Below, in pieces: positions 35,336 through 47,356 of a stretch of 64,000 nucleotides of DNA. The notes under the pieces were generated by a model, which worked only from the letters and a program-made list of their open reading frames with translations, searched no databases and had not been told where the DNA came from. The stretch's first letter is position 1. Every line of letters starts with the position of its first letter. Source of the stretch: Sphingomonas sp. HF-S4 (GTDB taxonomy: Bacteria; Pseudomonadota; Alphaproteobacteria; Sphingomonadales; Sphingomonadaceae); the NCBI RefSeq assembly GCF_032911445.1, contig NZ_JAWJEJ010000002.1, positions 124,001-188,000 on the forward strand, in the 5' to 3' direction. The translations under genes and the position numbers were made by a program.

Positions 35336-35785
35336 TCAGCCGCAGGGCGTGGCGGGAAGCGTCTTGCCCGCGCCGGCCAGCGACTGGACGCTGAAGCGTC
35401 CGTCGGAATAGCGGATCGTCACCGTGTCGCGGCTGCGCAGCGCGGCCCAGAGCCCGCGAAAATCGGCGCTGCTCGCCGCGAGCTTCACGCTTCCTTGCCC
35501 ATCGGTCGCGAAGCGCCATTCGCGCGATCCGGCGCGCGACGAGACGCGCAGCCGCAGCGCGGACCCGGCGGGCGGCGCCCGGCCCTTGATCTGCGCCGCG
35601 ATCGACGCTTGCCCGCTGGGCAGGCAGGAGAGGGCGAGCGCGCCGCCGGTGGGGGCGTCCCATTGACCGGTACGATATTCGGTGATGCCCTGGTTGAAAC
35701 CGCGACTCCACAGGCTGCCCGATTGCTGGGCGGCGGCGGGGAGCGCAGTCGCAAGCGCGGCGGCGGCGAGCACGGATCGGATCAT
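35336..35785 (-). CDS. Secreted protein, unknown function
   Basis: This 149-residue exported protein starts MIRSVLAAAALATALPAAAQ, a clear signal peptide with a likely cut at AAAQ. The mature part has two cysteines (in ALSCLPSGQ and the terminal ATPCG) that could form a disulfide, and a beta-rich pattern with SREWRFATDGQGSV. The layout recalls the periplasmic invasion-associated locus B family, but the match is loose. The frame is open 24 codons upstream without family support. It forms an operon with the small membrane protein downstream. Confidence 0.75.
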   Translation of the reverse strand: MIRSVLAAAALATALPAAAQQSGSLWSRGFNQGITEYRTGQWDAPTGGALALSCLPSGQASIAAQIKGRAPPAGSALRLRVSSRAGSREWRFATDGQGSVKLAASSADFRGLWAALRSRDTVTIRYSDGRFSVQSLAGAGKTLPATPCG

Positions 35786-35881
35786 GCGCGATTCTCCGGT
35801 TTCGCGCGACAAGCGCGCCAGACCGGAGTCGGTTCCCACGGCGCCATCCGCCGTCATCCCGGCTTTTGCCGAGAGGACGGA

Positions 35882-38416
<2,535 letters not shown>

Positions 38417-38474
38417 GGGAGTTAGTCGGTCCTCACGTGTACGCGTGTAAGGTGGGGAGGCTCGATGGCAGGCG

Positions 38475-39560
38475 TCAAGCCATGCCGAGACTCACCCGGC
38501 CGCCGGCATGGCGTTCGAGGCGGCCGGCGAGTTCGAGTTCGAGCAGAACGGTCTGCACCACGGCGGGCGCAAAGCAGCTCTGGCGGATCAGTTCGTCGAT
38601 CGCGACGGGCACCGGACCGAGCAGCTCGACCAGCGTGCGGCGCTCGGCATCGCTGGCGTCCTGCGGCGGCGGGCCTGCGAAGCCGCCGGCGGGCGCGCGG
38701 ACGGCACGGGCATCGATCGGGCGTACCGCTTCGAGGATGTCGTCGACCGACTGGACCAGCGTGGCGCCCTCGCGGATCAGCAGATTGCACCCCTGCGCGC
38801 GGGGATCGAGCGGCGAGCCGGGGACTGCCATCACCTCACGCCCCGCCTCGGCGGCGATTCGCGCAGTGATCAGGCTGCCCGAGCGCGGCGCCGCCTCCAC
38901 CACCACCGTGCCGAGCGCGAGCCCGGCGATGATCCGGTTGCGCGACGGGAAGAAGCGCGCGAGCGGCTCGGTGCCCGGCGGCTGCTCGGCGACGAGCAGG
39001 CCCTCGCGCGCGACGCGCTCCTGGAGCTCGGCATTCTCCGGTGGGAAGGCGACGTCGATGCCGCTGGCGATCACGCCGATCGTCCCGCCGGCGAGCGATC
39101 CGCCATGTGCGGCGGTGTCGATGCCGCGTGCGAGGCCCGACACAATCGTGATGCCGCGGTCGGCCAGCCCCAGCGCGAGGTGCCGGGCGAAGCGGCAGGC
39201 CGCGGCCGAAGCGTTGCGCGCACCGACCATCGCGATGCAGTTGCGATGCGCGAGCGCGATGCTGCCGCGGACGATCAGCGCGGGTGGCGCGCTTTCCAGC
39301 TCGGCAAGCAGCGGCGGATAGTCGGCATCCCCCAGGAACAGGTAGCGCGCGCCGAGCTTCTCGACGCGCGCGATCTCGCGGCGGACCATGCCGATATCGG
39401 CGATCGCCGGCGCTCGCCCGCCACCGCGCGCAGCGAGCATCGGCAGCGCGTCGAGCGCCGCTTCGGCAGTGCCGAAGCGCGCGACCAACTGGCGCCAGGT
39501 GATCGGGCCGATCTTCGCCGAGCGCAGCAGCCGGAGCTGCGGCTCGCGAGCGTCAGCCAT
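38475..39560 (-). CDS. dprA: DNA-processing protein DprA
   Basis: DprA binds incoming single-stranded DNA and loads RecA during natural transformation. The 361-residue protein (start MADAREPQLRLL) has an N-terminal SAM-like part, the Rossmann core with AMVGARNAS and VSGLARGIDTAAH, FPSRNRIIAGL and RSGSLITARIAAE, and a C-terminal winged helix (DELIRQSCFAPAVVQTVLLELELAGRLER). It overlaps plsY by 8 nt. Its presence does not by itself show competence, as dprA is widely kept. Confidence 0.93.
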   Translation of the reverse strand: MADAREPQLRLLRSAKIGPITWRQLVARFGTAEAALDALPMLAARGGGRAPAIADIGMVRREIARVEKLGARYLFLGDADYPPLLAELESAPPALIVRGSIALAHRNCIAMVGARNASAAACRFARHLALGLADRGITIVSGLARGIDTAAHGGSLAGGTIGVIASGIDVAFPPENAELQERVAREGLLVAEQPPGTEPLARFFPSRNRIIAGLALGTVVVEAAPRSGSLITARIAAEAGREVMAVPGSPLDPRAQGCNLLIREGATLVQSVDDILEAVRPIDARAVRAPAGGFAGPPPQDASDAERRTLVELLGPVPVAIDELIRQSCFAPAVVQTVLLELELAGRLERHAGGRVSLGMA

Positions 39561-40158
39561 TCTTCTTGCCGATGCGCGGCTCGGTGCCACTGAGCAGGCG
39601 ATCGATATTGTCGCGGTGTTTCCACAACACGATCAGCGCGAGCGCGAGCAGCGGGAGGACGAGATCGATTCGTCCCCAAAAGGCAGTGGCGACCGGCGCG
39701 CTGATCGCCGCCGTCATTCCGGCGAGCGAAGAGATACGCAACGCCCCTAGCAGCCCAAGCCACACGGCCGCATAGACGAGGCCTGAGGGCCAGTGCAGCG
39801 CGACAACGATGCCCATCAGCGTAGCCACCCCCTTTCCGCCGCGGAACCGCAGCCAGACCGGGTAGCAATGGCCGAAGAACGCCGCGACGCCGGCAAGGAT
39901 CGCGGTGCCGGGCAGCAGCCAACCGGCGAGCAGCACTGCGGCGGCTCCCTTGGCGAGATCGAGCAGCAGCGTTGCCGCTGCGAGGCCCTTGCGCCCGGTG
40001 CGCAGCACGTTGGTGGCGCCGATATTGCCCGAGCCGATCTGGCGCAGGTCGCCCGCACCGCCCATCCGCGTGAGCAGCACCCCGAACGGGATCGAGCCCA
40101 GCAGATAGCCGAGCAGGATCGCGGCGGCGGCAGGCATCCAGATGATTTCGGTCGGCAA
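39553..40158 (-). CDS. plsY: Acyl-phosphate:glycerol-3-phosphate acyltransferase PlsY
   Basis: This inner-membrane enzyme transfers an acyl group from acyl-phosphate to glycerol-3-phosphate, the first step of phospholipid synthesis. About 201 residues form five hydrophobic helices. Family motifs are LGSIPFGVLLTR, GSGNIGATNVLRTG and FRGGKGVATLMG, the last two being the phosphate-binding loops. I prefer the TTG at 40156-40158 because AGGGGGA lies just upstream at the right distance; the ATG 21 nt later has no such site. It is first in the plsY-dprA-topA run and diverges from murI. Confidence 0.9.
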   Translation of the reverse strand: MPTEIIWMPAAAAILLGYLLGSIPFGVLLTRMGGAGDLRQIGSGNIGATNVLRTGRKGLAAATLLLDLAKGAAAVLLAGWLLPGTAILAGVAAFFGHCYPVWLRFRGGKGVATLMGIVVALHWPSGLVYAAVWLGLLGALRISSLAGMTAAISAPVATAFWGRIDLVLPLLALALIVLWKHRDNIDRLLSGTEPRIGKKNG

Positions 40159-40262
40159 TGCTTCCCCCTGATACGGCCGAACATAGGCGTTGCCCCCCGC
40201 GCGGCGCAACCACCCCGTCTCCCGATGTTGACGCAGCGCGGGCACGAAGCCATGCGCGCCGG

Positions 40263-41060
40263 ATGGCCGATCGCCGCCCGATCCTATTCTTCGATTCCGG
40301 CATGGGCGGCCTGTCCGTCCTCGCGCCCACCGCGGCGCTGCTGCCCCGGGCACCTTTGGTCTATGTCGCCGATTCGGCGGGCTTTCCCTATGGGACGCGC
40401 AGCGAGACGGAGATCGCCGCGCGCGTACCCGCGCTGCTCGGGCGGCTCGCCGAGCGCTACGATCCGCGGCTGATCGTGATCGCGTGCAATACCGCCTCGA
40501 CGATCGCGCTCCAGCATGTCCGCGCCGCGCTCGACGTGCCGATCGTCGGCACCGTGCCTGCGATCAAGCCCGCCGCGGAGATCAGCCGGACGCGCGTCAT
40601 CGGCGTGCTCGGCACGCAGGCGACGGTCCGCCAGCCCTATGTCGATGATCTCGCCGCGCGCTTCGCCGCGGATTGCACGGTGCTGCGCCACGGCTCGGCC
40701 AAGCTGGTCGATATGGCGGAGGCGGCGCTGGCGGGCGAACGGCCTTCGGTGGCGGCTGTCCGCGAAGCGCTGGCGGGATTGACCACGCAGCCGGGCGGCG
40801 ACGCGATCGACGTGATCGTCAATGCCTGCACCCATTTTCCGCTGCTGGAAGAGGAGCTTGCTGCCGCGACCGGCGCGCTGGTGCGCTTCGTCGATGGCGG
40901 ACCGGGGATCGCGCGTCGCGTCGCGCATTTGACGGAGGGGCAGCAATGGCCCGAAGTGCCGCTGCCGGGTCGCGCGGTGTTCACCGCGGCGAATGCGCGC
41001 ACCGCACGCTTGGCGCCCGCGCTGGCGCGCCTGGGCCTGGAAGCGGTCGAATCGCTCTAG
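40263..41060 (+). CDS. murI: Glutamate racemase
   Basis: MurI supplies D-glutamate for peptidoglycan by a two-base, cofactor-free mechanism. The 265-residue protein has the DSGMGGLSV motif (D11, S12), the first catalytic cysteine C75 in ACNTAST and the second, C189, in NACTHFPLL. The ATG at 40263 is used; the frame upstream is the plsY leader. It diverges from plsY, and its TAG overlaps by 4 nt the stop codon of a small convergent gene. Confidence 0.94.
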   Translation: MADRRPILFFDSGMGGLSVLAPTAALLPRAPLVYVADSAGFPYGTRSETEIAARVPALLGRLAERYDPRLIVIACNTASTIALQHVRAALDVPIVGTVPAIKPAAEISRTRVIGVLGTQATVRQPYVDDLAARFAADCTVLRHGSAKLVDMAEAALAGERPSVAAVREALAGLTTQPGGDAIDVIVNACTHFPLLEEELAAATGALVRFVDGGPGIARRVAHLTEGQQWPEVPLPGRAVFTAANARTARLAPALARLGLEAVESL

Positions 41061-41215
41061 GCGGCGACCGCCCCCGCGCCGAGATCCTGCACCAGCGCCG
41101 AATAGCGCTCGGCCAGTTCGAGATGGACGCACTTCGCCGTGGTGTCTTCGGCCCGCTCGGCCCGTTCGCGCTCTTGCCGCTCGCGCATTCGATAGTAATC
41201 GAGATTGTCGCTCAT
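41057..41215 (-). CDS. Small charged protein, unknown function
   Basis: This 52-residue open frame reads MSDNLDYYRMRERQERERAE and continues with AERAEDTTAKCVHLELAERYSALVQDLGAGAVAA by translation of the minus strand. It is highly charged, helical in pattern and has no signal. A GGAG lies 10 nt before the ATG. Its stop shares the CTAG with murI. It resembles small conserved sphingomonad proteins with an AERYxxL segment, from memory. Its composition and ribosome site make it likely to be real. Confidence 0.62.
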   Translation of the reverse strand: MSDNLDYYRMRERQERERAERAEDTTAKCVHLELAERYSALVQDLGAGAVAA

Positions 41216-41328
41216 CCGTCACGCTCCGTCAGCACAAGCGGGAGCCCGATGTCTCTCAGCCGCGGGCTCGCTTGACCACCGAGTCGCCCGCGATGATTCA
41301 CTCCATATCATCTTTACCGCGCCGATGG

Positions 41329-41344
41329 GCTGATCCGTATCAGC
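41329..41344. promoter_or_regulatory. FNR/FixK-like palindrome upstream of hemA
   Basis: GCTGATCCGTATCAGC has 6-bp perfect arms and keeps the TGAT-N4-ATCA core of the FNR/FixK box (TTGAT-N4-ATCAA), with the outer bases changed symmetrically. It lies 120 nt before the hemA start. Control of hemA by FnrL/FixK-type regulators is known in Rhodobacter and Bradyrhizobium; its operation here is inference. Confidence 0.5.
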
Positions 41345-41464
41345 TTGGACAAAATGCCACAGCGTGGCCGCCAACTGTTTGCGCTAGAACAATGCGCGCC
41401 GCGCGGGACGAAGGCATGTAAGCGCGGGTGGCAATTCTTGGTTTTTGAGGATAGTGGGTGCGAT

Positions 41465-42709
41465 ATGCGCATCGAGGACAGCCCTTCGCCCGCAGTCGAT
41501 TATTCGCGGGTCTTCAATCAGGCGATCGACCGGCTCCACGCCGAGGGCCGCTATCGTGTGTTCATCGACATCCTGCGCAACAAGGGCGCCTATCCCAATG
41601 CGCGCTGTTTCGCCGGGCATAACGGCCCCAAGCCGATCACGGTGTGGTGCTCGAACGACTATCTCGCGATGGGCCAGCATCCGAAGGTGATCGCGGCGAT
41701 GGAGGAGGCGCTCCACGACGTGGGGGCAGGCTCGGGCGGCACGCGCAACATCGGCGGCAACACGCACTATCATATCGAGCTCGAGCTCGAGCTCGCCGAC
41801 TTGCACGGCAAGCAGGGCGCGCTGATATTCACGTCGGGCTATGTCTCGAACGAGGCGACCTTGGCGACGCTGGGTAAGATCCTGCCGGGCTGCATCATCT
41901 ACTCGGACGAACTCAACCACGCCTCGATGATCGCGGGGATTCGCAATTCGGGCTGCGACAAGCGCGTGTTCCGGCACAACGACCTCGCGCATCTCGAGGA
42001 ACTGCTGGCGGCCGACGACCCGGCGAGCCCCAAGCTGATCGCGTTCGAGAGCGTCTATTCGATGGACGCCGATATCGCGCCGATCGCGGAGATCTGCGAC
42101 CTGGCCGACAAGTATAACGCGCTCACCTATCTCGACGAAGTCCATGCCGTAGGCATGTACGGCGCGCGCGGCGGCGGGATTTCCGAGCGTGACGGCATTG
42201 CCGAGCGGCTGACGATCATCGAGGGCACGCTGGGCAAGGCGTTCGGGGTGATGGGCGGCTACATCACTGCCGACCAGACGATCATCGACGTTATCCGCAG
42301 CTACGCGCCAGGATTCATCTTCACGACCTCGCTCTCGCCCGTGCTCGTCGCGGGCGCGCTGGCGAGCGTCCGCCACCTCAAGGGCTCGACTGCCGAACGC
42401 GAAGGCCAGCAGGCCGCCGCCACCAAGCTGAAGGCGATCATGGCCGAGGCCGGGCTGCCGGTGATGAATTCGACGACGCACATCGTCCCGCTGATGGTCG
42501 GCGATCCGGTCAAGGCCAAGAAGATCAGCGACATCCTGCTCGCCGAATATGGCGTGTACGTCCAGCCGATCAATTACCCCACGGTGCCGCGCGGCACCGA
42601 GCGCCTGCGCTTCACCCCTGGCCCCGCGCATGACGAGGGCATGATGCGCGAGCTCGTCGATGCATTGAGTGAGATCTGGGGCCGGCTGGAGCTGCGCAAG
42701 GCAGCCTGA
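41465..42709 (+). CDS. hemA: 5-Aminolevulinate synthase
   Basis: This PLP enzyme condenses glycine and succinyl-CoA to 5-aminolevulinate, the C4 entry to haem used by alphaproteobacteria. The 414-residue protein begins [20 protein letters not shown] and has [25 protein letters not shown]-type [19 protein letters not shown] and the PLP lysine K258 in EGTLGKAFG. The ATG at 41465 is chosen; the frame upstream is leader. A 249-bp leader region holds an FNR-like palindrome. With hemE and hemJ at 3.5-5 kb, three haem genes lie in this window. Confidence 0.96.
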   Translation: MRIEDSPSPAVDYSRVFNQAIDRLHAEGRYRVFIDILRNKGAYPNARCFAGHNGPKPITVWCSNDYLAMGQHPKVIAAMEEALHDVGAGSGGTRNIGGNTHYHIELELELADLHGKQGALIFTSGYVSNEATLATLGKILPGCIIYSDELNHASMIAGIRNSGCDKRVFRHNDLAHLEELLAADDPASPKLIAFESVYSMDADIAPIAEICDLADKYNALTYLDEVHAVGMYGARGGGISERDGIAERLTIIEGTLGKAFGVMGGYITADQTIIDVIRSYAPGFIFTTSLSPVLVAGALASVRHLKGSTAEREGQQAAATKLKAIMAEAGLPVMNSTTHIVPLMVGDPVKAKKISDILLAEYGVYVQPINYPTVPRGTERLRFTPGPAHDEGMMRELVDALSEIWGRLELRKAA

Positions 42710-43215
42710 TGCGCTGGAGCAAGCTCCGATCCTTGGTGATCGAGCGCTTGGCGCCGCCGTTGCAAGCGCGGCTCGACATCCATAGCGCGGCGTACGGCAA
42801 TTGCAGGTGTGGCCATGCCTGGCTGACGCTCGACGGCGAGGTCATCGCCAATTTCTGCACGCGCGCCCATTCTATCGCGCAGGGCTGGGAAACCTCGGGC
42901 TCCGCACCCAATCCGATGTATAAAGGGCAGCTGGCGGAGTTCGGTGCGCTTAGCCGGCAGGATGTTTACCGCACGCTCTGGGATTTTATCCATGCGCTTT
43001 CGATCGAACAGGCGCTCGCGAGCGACGATATGCTGACCCAGGCGCTGGCCGTCGCGGATGCGCGTGTCGGCAAGCGGCGGCTCGCCACGCTGGATTCCGA
43101 CTTGCTTTACCCCTTGAGCGCGTACCTGTTGATGCTGCGCACCAGCCAAGGGGGCGGCCTTTCTCCGTCGGGCTATGCGAAGCTGAGAGCGCGGGCGACG
43201 GACATCGCCGCCTAG
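42709..43215 (+). CDS. Unrecognised protein co-translated with hemA
   Basis: This 168-residue protein, probably cytosolic, starts [20 protein letters not shown]. Residues 31-53 hold CRCGHAWLTLDGEVIANFCTRAH, with three cysteines and two histidines that could bind metal. The C-terminal part is helical. The ATG shares one nucleotide with the hemA stop, so it is in the hemA transcript. I do not recognise its family with confidence; proteins starting with RWSKL and an IDG(K/E)xIANF segment are known as an uncharacterised group. Confidence 0.72.
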   Translation: MRWSKLRSLVIERLAPPLQARLDIHSAAYGNCRCGHAWLTLDGEVIANFCTRAHSIAQGWETSGSAPNPMYKGQLAEFGALSRQDVYRTLWDFIHALSIEQALASDDMLTQALAVADARVGKRRLATLDSDLLYPLSAYLLMLRTSQGGGLSPSGYAKLRARATDIAA

Positions 43216-43233
43216 CCGTCGCGGCGTGCGATG

Positions 43234-44688
43234 TTATTTCGGGAGCGCGAATCGTATCGTCGCCAGCTCGGCTTCGACCGGCAATTCCTCCAGCGAGCCA
43301 TCTACCAGGAAGCGCAGCACCTTGGCAGCGAGATCGGGCCGGTCGCGCAGCAGTGGCAGCGGGCCGGTGTGCTGGCCGCGATGGATCAGCAGCGCGTGCG
43401 CATTGGGGAACCAGGGCAGGATGCCGGTTAGGTTCTCCATGGGCGTGTTGGTGTCCCAGTCCCCCTGGACGAACAGCACGGGGACCGGGTTCGGTACCGG
43501 CAGGCGCAGGACATCGCCCATGTCTAGGGTCGGCCAGGCGCCGGTCGAGCCGATATAGCCGGCGAAATTCCAGGTGCCGAGCAGCGCGGTCGCGGGATCG
43601 GTGAACAGCTGATGCTTGCGCGCGGAGGTGACTCCGGTGGCAGTGTCGATCAGCGGACTGATCAACGGGATGCTGGCGGCCTTTCGCTGTTCGGCCACCC
43701 CTTCTGCCCAGGCATGATAGCGCCCATTGTAGAGATCGATCACGAAGGCCGGCCAGGTCGCCGCGTCTGTCGAGCGCGCGCGCAACGCCAGCTCGAAATC
43801 GCCGACGCCGAGCGTGATCCTGCCACCCGGCGTGTCGACAACCACCGGCGCAGCGGCGAGCCGGTCGTGGATCGTACGGATGGCGGCGATCAACCCGCCC
43901 TGGGGTATATGCGGCTTGAGTTCGGTATCGCATTCGGCCTCGTAGGCGATCCGCTGCATGGCCGCGAAGACGTGGCTCGGCATGTCATAGCCATTGTCGA
44001 GCGGCTCGACCGAGGCGAGCAGCGCGCGGGCAACGGTCTCGGGATGCCGCTGCATCACCGCGAAGCTCCATTGCGAGCCGAAGCTGGCGCCAAACAGGAT
44101 GAGCTTCGGATAGCCGAGCAGGCGGCGCACCGAATCGACGTCGTCGGCGCATTCGGCGATCGTGTAGCCCGACAGATCCTTGCCCGGATGCTCGCCGGCA
44201 ACCGCCTTGGCCTGGGCGAGCGTGATCGCCAGATCGGTCTCGACGGTGAAGGGCTTGTCGAGCGGCATCGCCGGGTTGGCGAGTTCGAGCATGTCGCCGC
44301 GAAGCGAATAGCCGCGCTGCTCGACGATGACGAGATCGTTGGCTGCGGCATAATCGAGCCACATCCGCAGCCGCCGCTTGGCGGCGGGACTGGGGTCGTC
44401 GAGCGTCTCGATCATCGTGATCCCGGGCCCGCCGACGAGCAGGAACACCGGCGGCGCGCCGCTCGGCTTCTGCGCGGCGATCCGGATCACCCCGACGCCG
44501 ATAGTTCGGCTCGCGGCATTGGCGCGGTTCTCGGGTACCCGCAGCGTGCCGACCTCGTAGCGAACGATACTGCCGTCCGAAGCCGCGACGCTGCCGGGTT
44601 CGAGCCGGATCGTTTCGCGCGGCGCCTGCGCACGCGCCACCGGCACCAGCGCGATCGCAACGAAAAGCGCCAAACCTATCGATTGCAT
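43234..44688 (-). CDS. Secreted S33-family alpha/beta-hydrolase (tripeptidyl aminopeptidase-like)
   Basis: This is a periplasmic or secreted serine peptidase-like enzyme of 484 residues. The signal peptide MQSIGLALFVAIALVPVARA is followed by the triad S202 in GASFGSQW, D412 in QGDWDTNTP and H440 in RGQHTGP, with the oxyanion LVGGPG at 84-89, as in prolyl or tripeptidyl aminopeptidases of clan SC. GGAGG six nt before it supports the ATG at 44686-44688. The gene stands alone, with nrdR behind. The substrate is unknown. Confidence 0.85.
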   Translation of the reverse strand: MQSIGLALFVAIALVPVARAQAPRETIRLEPGSVAASDGSIVRYEVGTLRVPENRANAASRTIGVGVIRIAAQKPSGAPPVFLLVGGPGITMIETLDDPSPAAKRRLRMWLDYAAANDLVIVEQRGYSLRGDMLELANPAMPLDKPFTVETDLAITLAQAKAVAGEHPGKDLSGYTIAECADDVDSVRRLLGYPKLILFGASFGSQWSFAVMQRHPETVARALLASVEPLDNGYDMPSHVFAAMQRIAYEAECDTELKPHIPQGGLIAAIRTIHDRLAAAPVVVDTPGGRITLGVGDFELALRARSTDAATWPAFVIDLYNGRYHAWAEGVAEQRKAASIPLISPLIDTATGVTSARKHQLFTDPATALLGTWNFAGYIGSTGAWPTLDMGDVLRLPVPNPVPVLFVQGDWDTNTPMENLTGILPWFPNAHALLIHRGQHTGPLPLLRDRPDLAAKVLRFLVDGSLEELPVEAELATIRFALPK

Positions 44689-44755
44689 GCACATCCTCCC
44701 CCGCGAAGCAGATATCATCACGCTTTCGCAATGAATGGAATGTGACTGACCAACC

Positions 44756-45217
44756 TTAGCCTTTGCCGGCCTCGCTGACATTGCCGGCGAATTCCTCGAA
44801 GTCCTTCGCCTCTCGGAAGTCCTTATAGACGCTGGCGAACCGGATATAGGCCACCGAATCGAGGCCCTTGAGCCCTTCCATCACCAGCTGGCCGATCCGC
44901 TGCGAGGGGATCTCGGTGTCGCCCAGCGTCTCGAGCTGACGCTGGATGCCCGAGACGAGGCGCTCGATCTGCGCCGGGGTGATCGGCCGCTTGCGCGCTG
45001 CGGTCGAGACCGAGCGGACCAGCTTGTCGCGCTCGAACGGTTCGCGGCGCTCGCCGCTCTTCACCACGGTCAGGTCGCGCAGCTGGATGCGTTCGAACGT
45101 CGTGAAGCGCGCGGCGCACGCCTCACACTGGCGCCGCCGCCGGATCGCCGCCCCGTCTTCGGTGGGGCGGCTGTCCTTTACCTGACTGTCTTCATTTCCA
45201 CAGAAGGGGCAGCGCAA
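44756..45217 (-). CDS. nrdR: Transcriptional repressor NrdR
   Basis: NrdR senses ATP/dATP and represses ribonucleotide reductase genes. The 153-residue protein has the N-terminal zinc ribbon with C3, C6, C31 and C34 and the ATP-cone domain beginning [18 protein letters not shown]. It directly follows glyA with no gap between the glyA stop and its ATG, the common rpiB-glyA-nrdR order. NrdR boxes would be expected upstream of nrd genes outside this window. Confidence 0.95.
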   Translation of the reverse strand: MRCPFCGNEDSQVKDSRPTEDGAAIRRRRQCEACAARFTTFERIQLRDLTVVKSGERREPFERDKLVRSVSTAARKRPITPAQIERLVSGIQRQLETLGDTEIPSQRIGQLVMEGLKGLDSVAYIRFASVYKDFREAKDFEEFAGNVSEAGKG

Positions 45218-46528
45218 TTACAGCTCCGGATAGATAGGGAAGCGCTCGCATAGCGCACGGACGCGTGTCCGGACATTGGCTTCGATCTGGGCGTCGCCTT
45301 GCTCGCCATTCTTGCGCAGCCCGTCGAGCACGTCGGCGACCATGTTGCCGATCTCGCGGAACTCGGCAGGGCCGAAGCCGCGGGTGGTGCCGGCGGGCGA
45401 GCCGACGCGGATGCCGCTGGTCTTGACCGGAGGCAGCGGATCGTTGGGGATGCCGTTCTTGTTGCAGGTGATCGCGGCGCGCTCGAGCGCCTCGTCGGCG
45501 TCCTTGCCGGTCACGCCGAGCGGGGTGAGGTCGACCAGCGCGAGGTGCGTATCGGTGCCGCCCGAGACGAGGTTGGCGCCGCGCTCGTTGAGTGTCGCGG
45601 CAAGCACCTTGGCGTTCTCGACGATCGCCGCGGCATAGCTCTTGAAGTCGGGGCGCAGCGCCTCGCCGAACGCCACCGCCTTGGCGGCGATGACGTGCAT
45701 TAGCGGGCCGCCCTGGAGCCCTGGGAACACCGCCGAATTGATCTTCTTGGCGATCGCTTCGTCATTGGTGAACACTGCGCCGCCGCGTGGCCCGCGCAGC
45801 GTCTTGTGCGTGGTGGTCGTCACGACATGCGCGTGGCCGAACGGGGTCGGGTGGACGCCGCCGGCGACGAGACCGGCGAAATGCGCCATGTCGACCATGA
45901 AGATCGCGCCGACTTCATCGGCGATGGCGCGGAACTTGGCGAAGTCGATGATCCGCGGATAGGCCGAACCGCCGGCGATGATCAGCTTGGGCTGATGCTC
46001 CTTGGCCTTTGCCAGCACTTCGTCGAAGTCGATGAGGTGCGTCGTCGGGTCGACGCCGTACTGGATCGCGTTGAACCACTTGCCGCTCATCGCCGCGCGC
46101 GCGCCGTGCGTCAGATGCCCGCCCGAATCGAGGCTGAGGCCCATGATCGTGTCGCCGGGCTTGGTCAGCGCCAGCATCACCGCGCCATTGGCCTGCGCGC
46201 CAGAATGCGGCTGGACGTTGGCGAAGTCGCAGCCGAACAATTGCTTCGCCCGATCGATCGCGAGCTGCTCGACCTCGTCGGAAGGATGGCAGCCCTGGTA
46301 ATAGCGCTTGCCGGGATAGCCCTCGGCATATTTGTTGGTGAACACGCTGCCCTGCGCTTCGAGCACTGCCTTGGAGACGATGTTCTCGCTGGCGATCAGC
46401 TCGATCTGGTGCTGCTCGCGCTCGAGTTCGTGGCGAACGCCGGCGAACACCGCCGGATCGGCGGCGGCGAGGTCCTGGGTGAAGAAACCGTCGGGCTGGA
46501 GCCCTGCATTTTGCGGGTTGGTGCTCAT
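45218..46528 (-). CDS. glyA: Serine hydroxymethyltransferase
   Basis: GlyA converts serine and tetrahydrofolate to glycine and methylene-tetrahydrofolate. The 436-residue protein has [39 protein letters not shown] and the PLP lysine in [15 protein letters not shown]. It sits between rpiB (1-nt gap) and nrdR (no gap), so the three are one transcript linking pentose phosphate, one-carbon and nucleotide control. It supplies the glycine needed by HemA. Confidence 0.97.
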   Translation of the reverse strand: MSTNPQNAGLQPDGFFTQDLAAADPAVFAGVRHELEREQHQIELIASENIVSKAVLEAQGSVFTNKYAEGYPGKRYYQGCHPSDEVEQLAIDRAKQLFGCDFANVQPHSGAQANGAVMLALTKPGDTIMGLSLDSGGHLTHGARAAMSGKWFNAIQYGVDPTTHLIDFDEVLAKAKEHQPKLIIAGGSAYPRIIDFAKFRAIADEVGAIFMVDMAHFAGLVAGGVHPTPFGHAHVVTTTTHKTLRGPRGGAVFTNDEAIAKKINSAVFPGLQGGPLMHVIAAKAVAFGEALRPDFKSYAAAIVENAKVLAATLNERGANLVSGGTDTHLALVDLTPLGVTGKDADEALERAAITCNKNGIPNDPLPPVKTSGIRVGSPAGTTRGFGPAEFREIGNMVADVLDGLRKNGEQGDAQIEANVRTRVRALCERFPIYPEL

Positions 46529-46529
46529 C

Positions 46530-46976
46530 TCAGGCTCCTTGCGGGTTGCTGAGCTTCTCGACGCGGCGCTGGTGCCGGTCGCCGAGGAACTCGGTCTCTA
46601 GGAAAGCGGTGATGCACGCCTTGGCCATCTCGATGCCGATCAGGCGGGCGCCGAGCGCGATGACATTGGCGTCGTTGTGCTGGCGGGCAAGGCTGGCGGA
46701 AAGCGGCTCTGAAACCAGCGCACAGCGCGCGGCGGCGATGCGGTTGACTGCGATCGAGATGCCGATCCCCGATCCGCAGATCGCGACGCCGAACGCCGCC
46801 TCGCCCGCTTCGATCGCGCGGCCCAGGCGGAATCCGTAATCGGGATAGTCGACGCTTTCGGGCCCGTTGGTGCCCAAATCGAGCACGTCGTGACCTCGCT
46901 CACGCAACCATTCGGCGACTTCGGACTTCATGGCGAAGGCGGCGTGGTCCGAGGCGATGGCGATGCGGTGCGACAT
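46530..46976 (-). CDS. rpiB: Ribose-5-phosphate isomerase B
   Basis: RpiB interconverts ribose-5-phosphate and ribulose-5-phosphate. The 148-residue protein starts [17 protein letters not shown] and has the catalytic cysteine C67 in [15 protein letters not shown], the [11 protein letters not shown] segment with the active histidine, and the usual length. The ATG at 46974-46976 was chosen; seven more codons upstream are open but do not match the family. It heads the rpiB-glyA-nrdR operon. Confidence 0.93.
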   Translation of the reverse strand: MSHRIAIASDHAAFAMKSEVAEWLRERGHDVLDLGTNGPESVDYPDYGFRLGRAIEAGEAAFGVAICGSGIGISIAVNRIAAARCALVSEPLSASLARQHNDANVIALGARLIGIEMAKACITAFLETEFLGDRHQRRVEKLSNPQGA

Positions 46977-47034
46977 GCGCGCTCCCCTACGCCGCACGGG
47001 CCGCGCTGGCTAGACCGACTATTCGGAGACCGAC

Positions 47035-47286
47035 ATGCGAAAGACACTATTGGCCCTGGTTCCAGCGCTTGCGCTCGGCCTGGCCGCCTGCTCCGAAAGC
47101 GCGCAGGACAATCTGAGCGCAACGCTCGACCGCACCGGCGCCTCGCTCGAGAATGCCGCCAACGACGCGGGCGACACGATCGCCAATGCCGCCGACGATA
47201 CCGGTCGCGAGCTCGACAATTTCGCCGACGATGTCGGCCAGCGTGCCGAGGGCGTCGGCAACGCGATCGATAACGCGACGCGCTGA
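47035..47286 (+). CDS. Small Ala/Asn/Asp-rich lipoprotein
   Basis: This 83-residue lipoprotein has the signal MRKTLLALVPALALGLAAC with C19 as lipidation site. The mature part is made of short repeats (ENAANDAGDTIANAADDTG, RAEGVGNAIDNATR), amphipathic and acidic, like entericidin- or Lpp-type helices. The next gene encodes a similar N-terminal half, so the two are probably paralogues. A GGAG precedes the ATG. It is divergent from rpiB. Function is unknown. Confidence 0.8.
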   Translation: MRKTLLALVPALALGLAACSESAQDNLSATLDRTGASLENAANDAGDTIANAADDTGRELDNFADDVGQRAEGVGNAIDNATR

Positions 47287-47356
47287 TCCCGTCCGTAAAG
47301 ACCACATGCCCGCCCGCGCCCCGACGCGCGGGCGGTTCGATTCAGGAGAGAATGCC

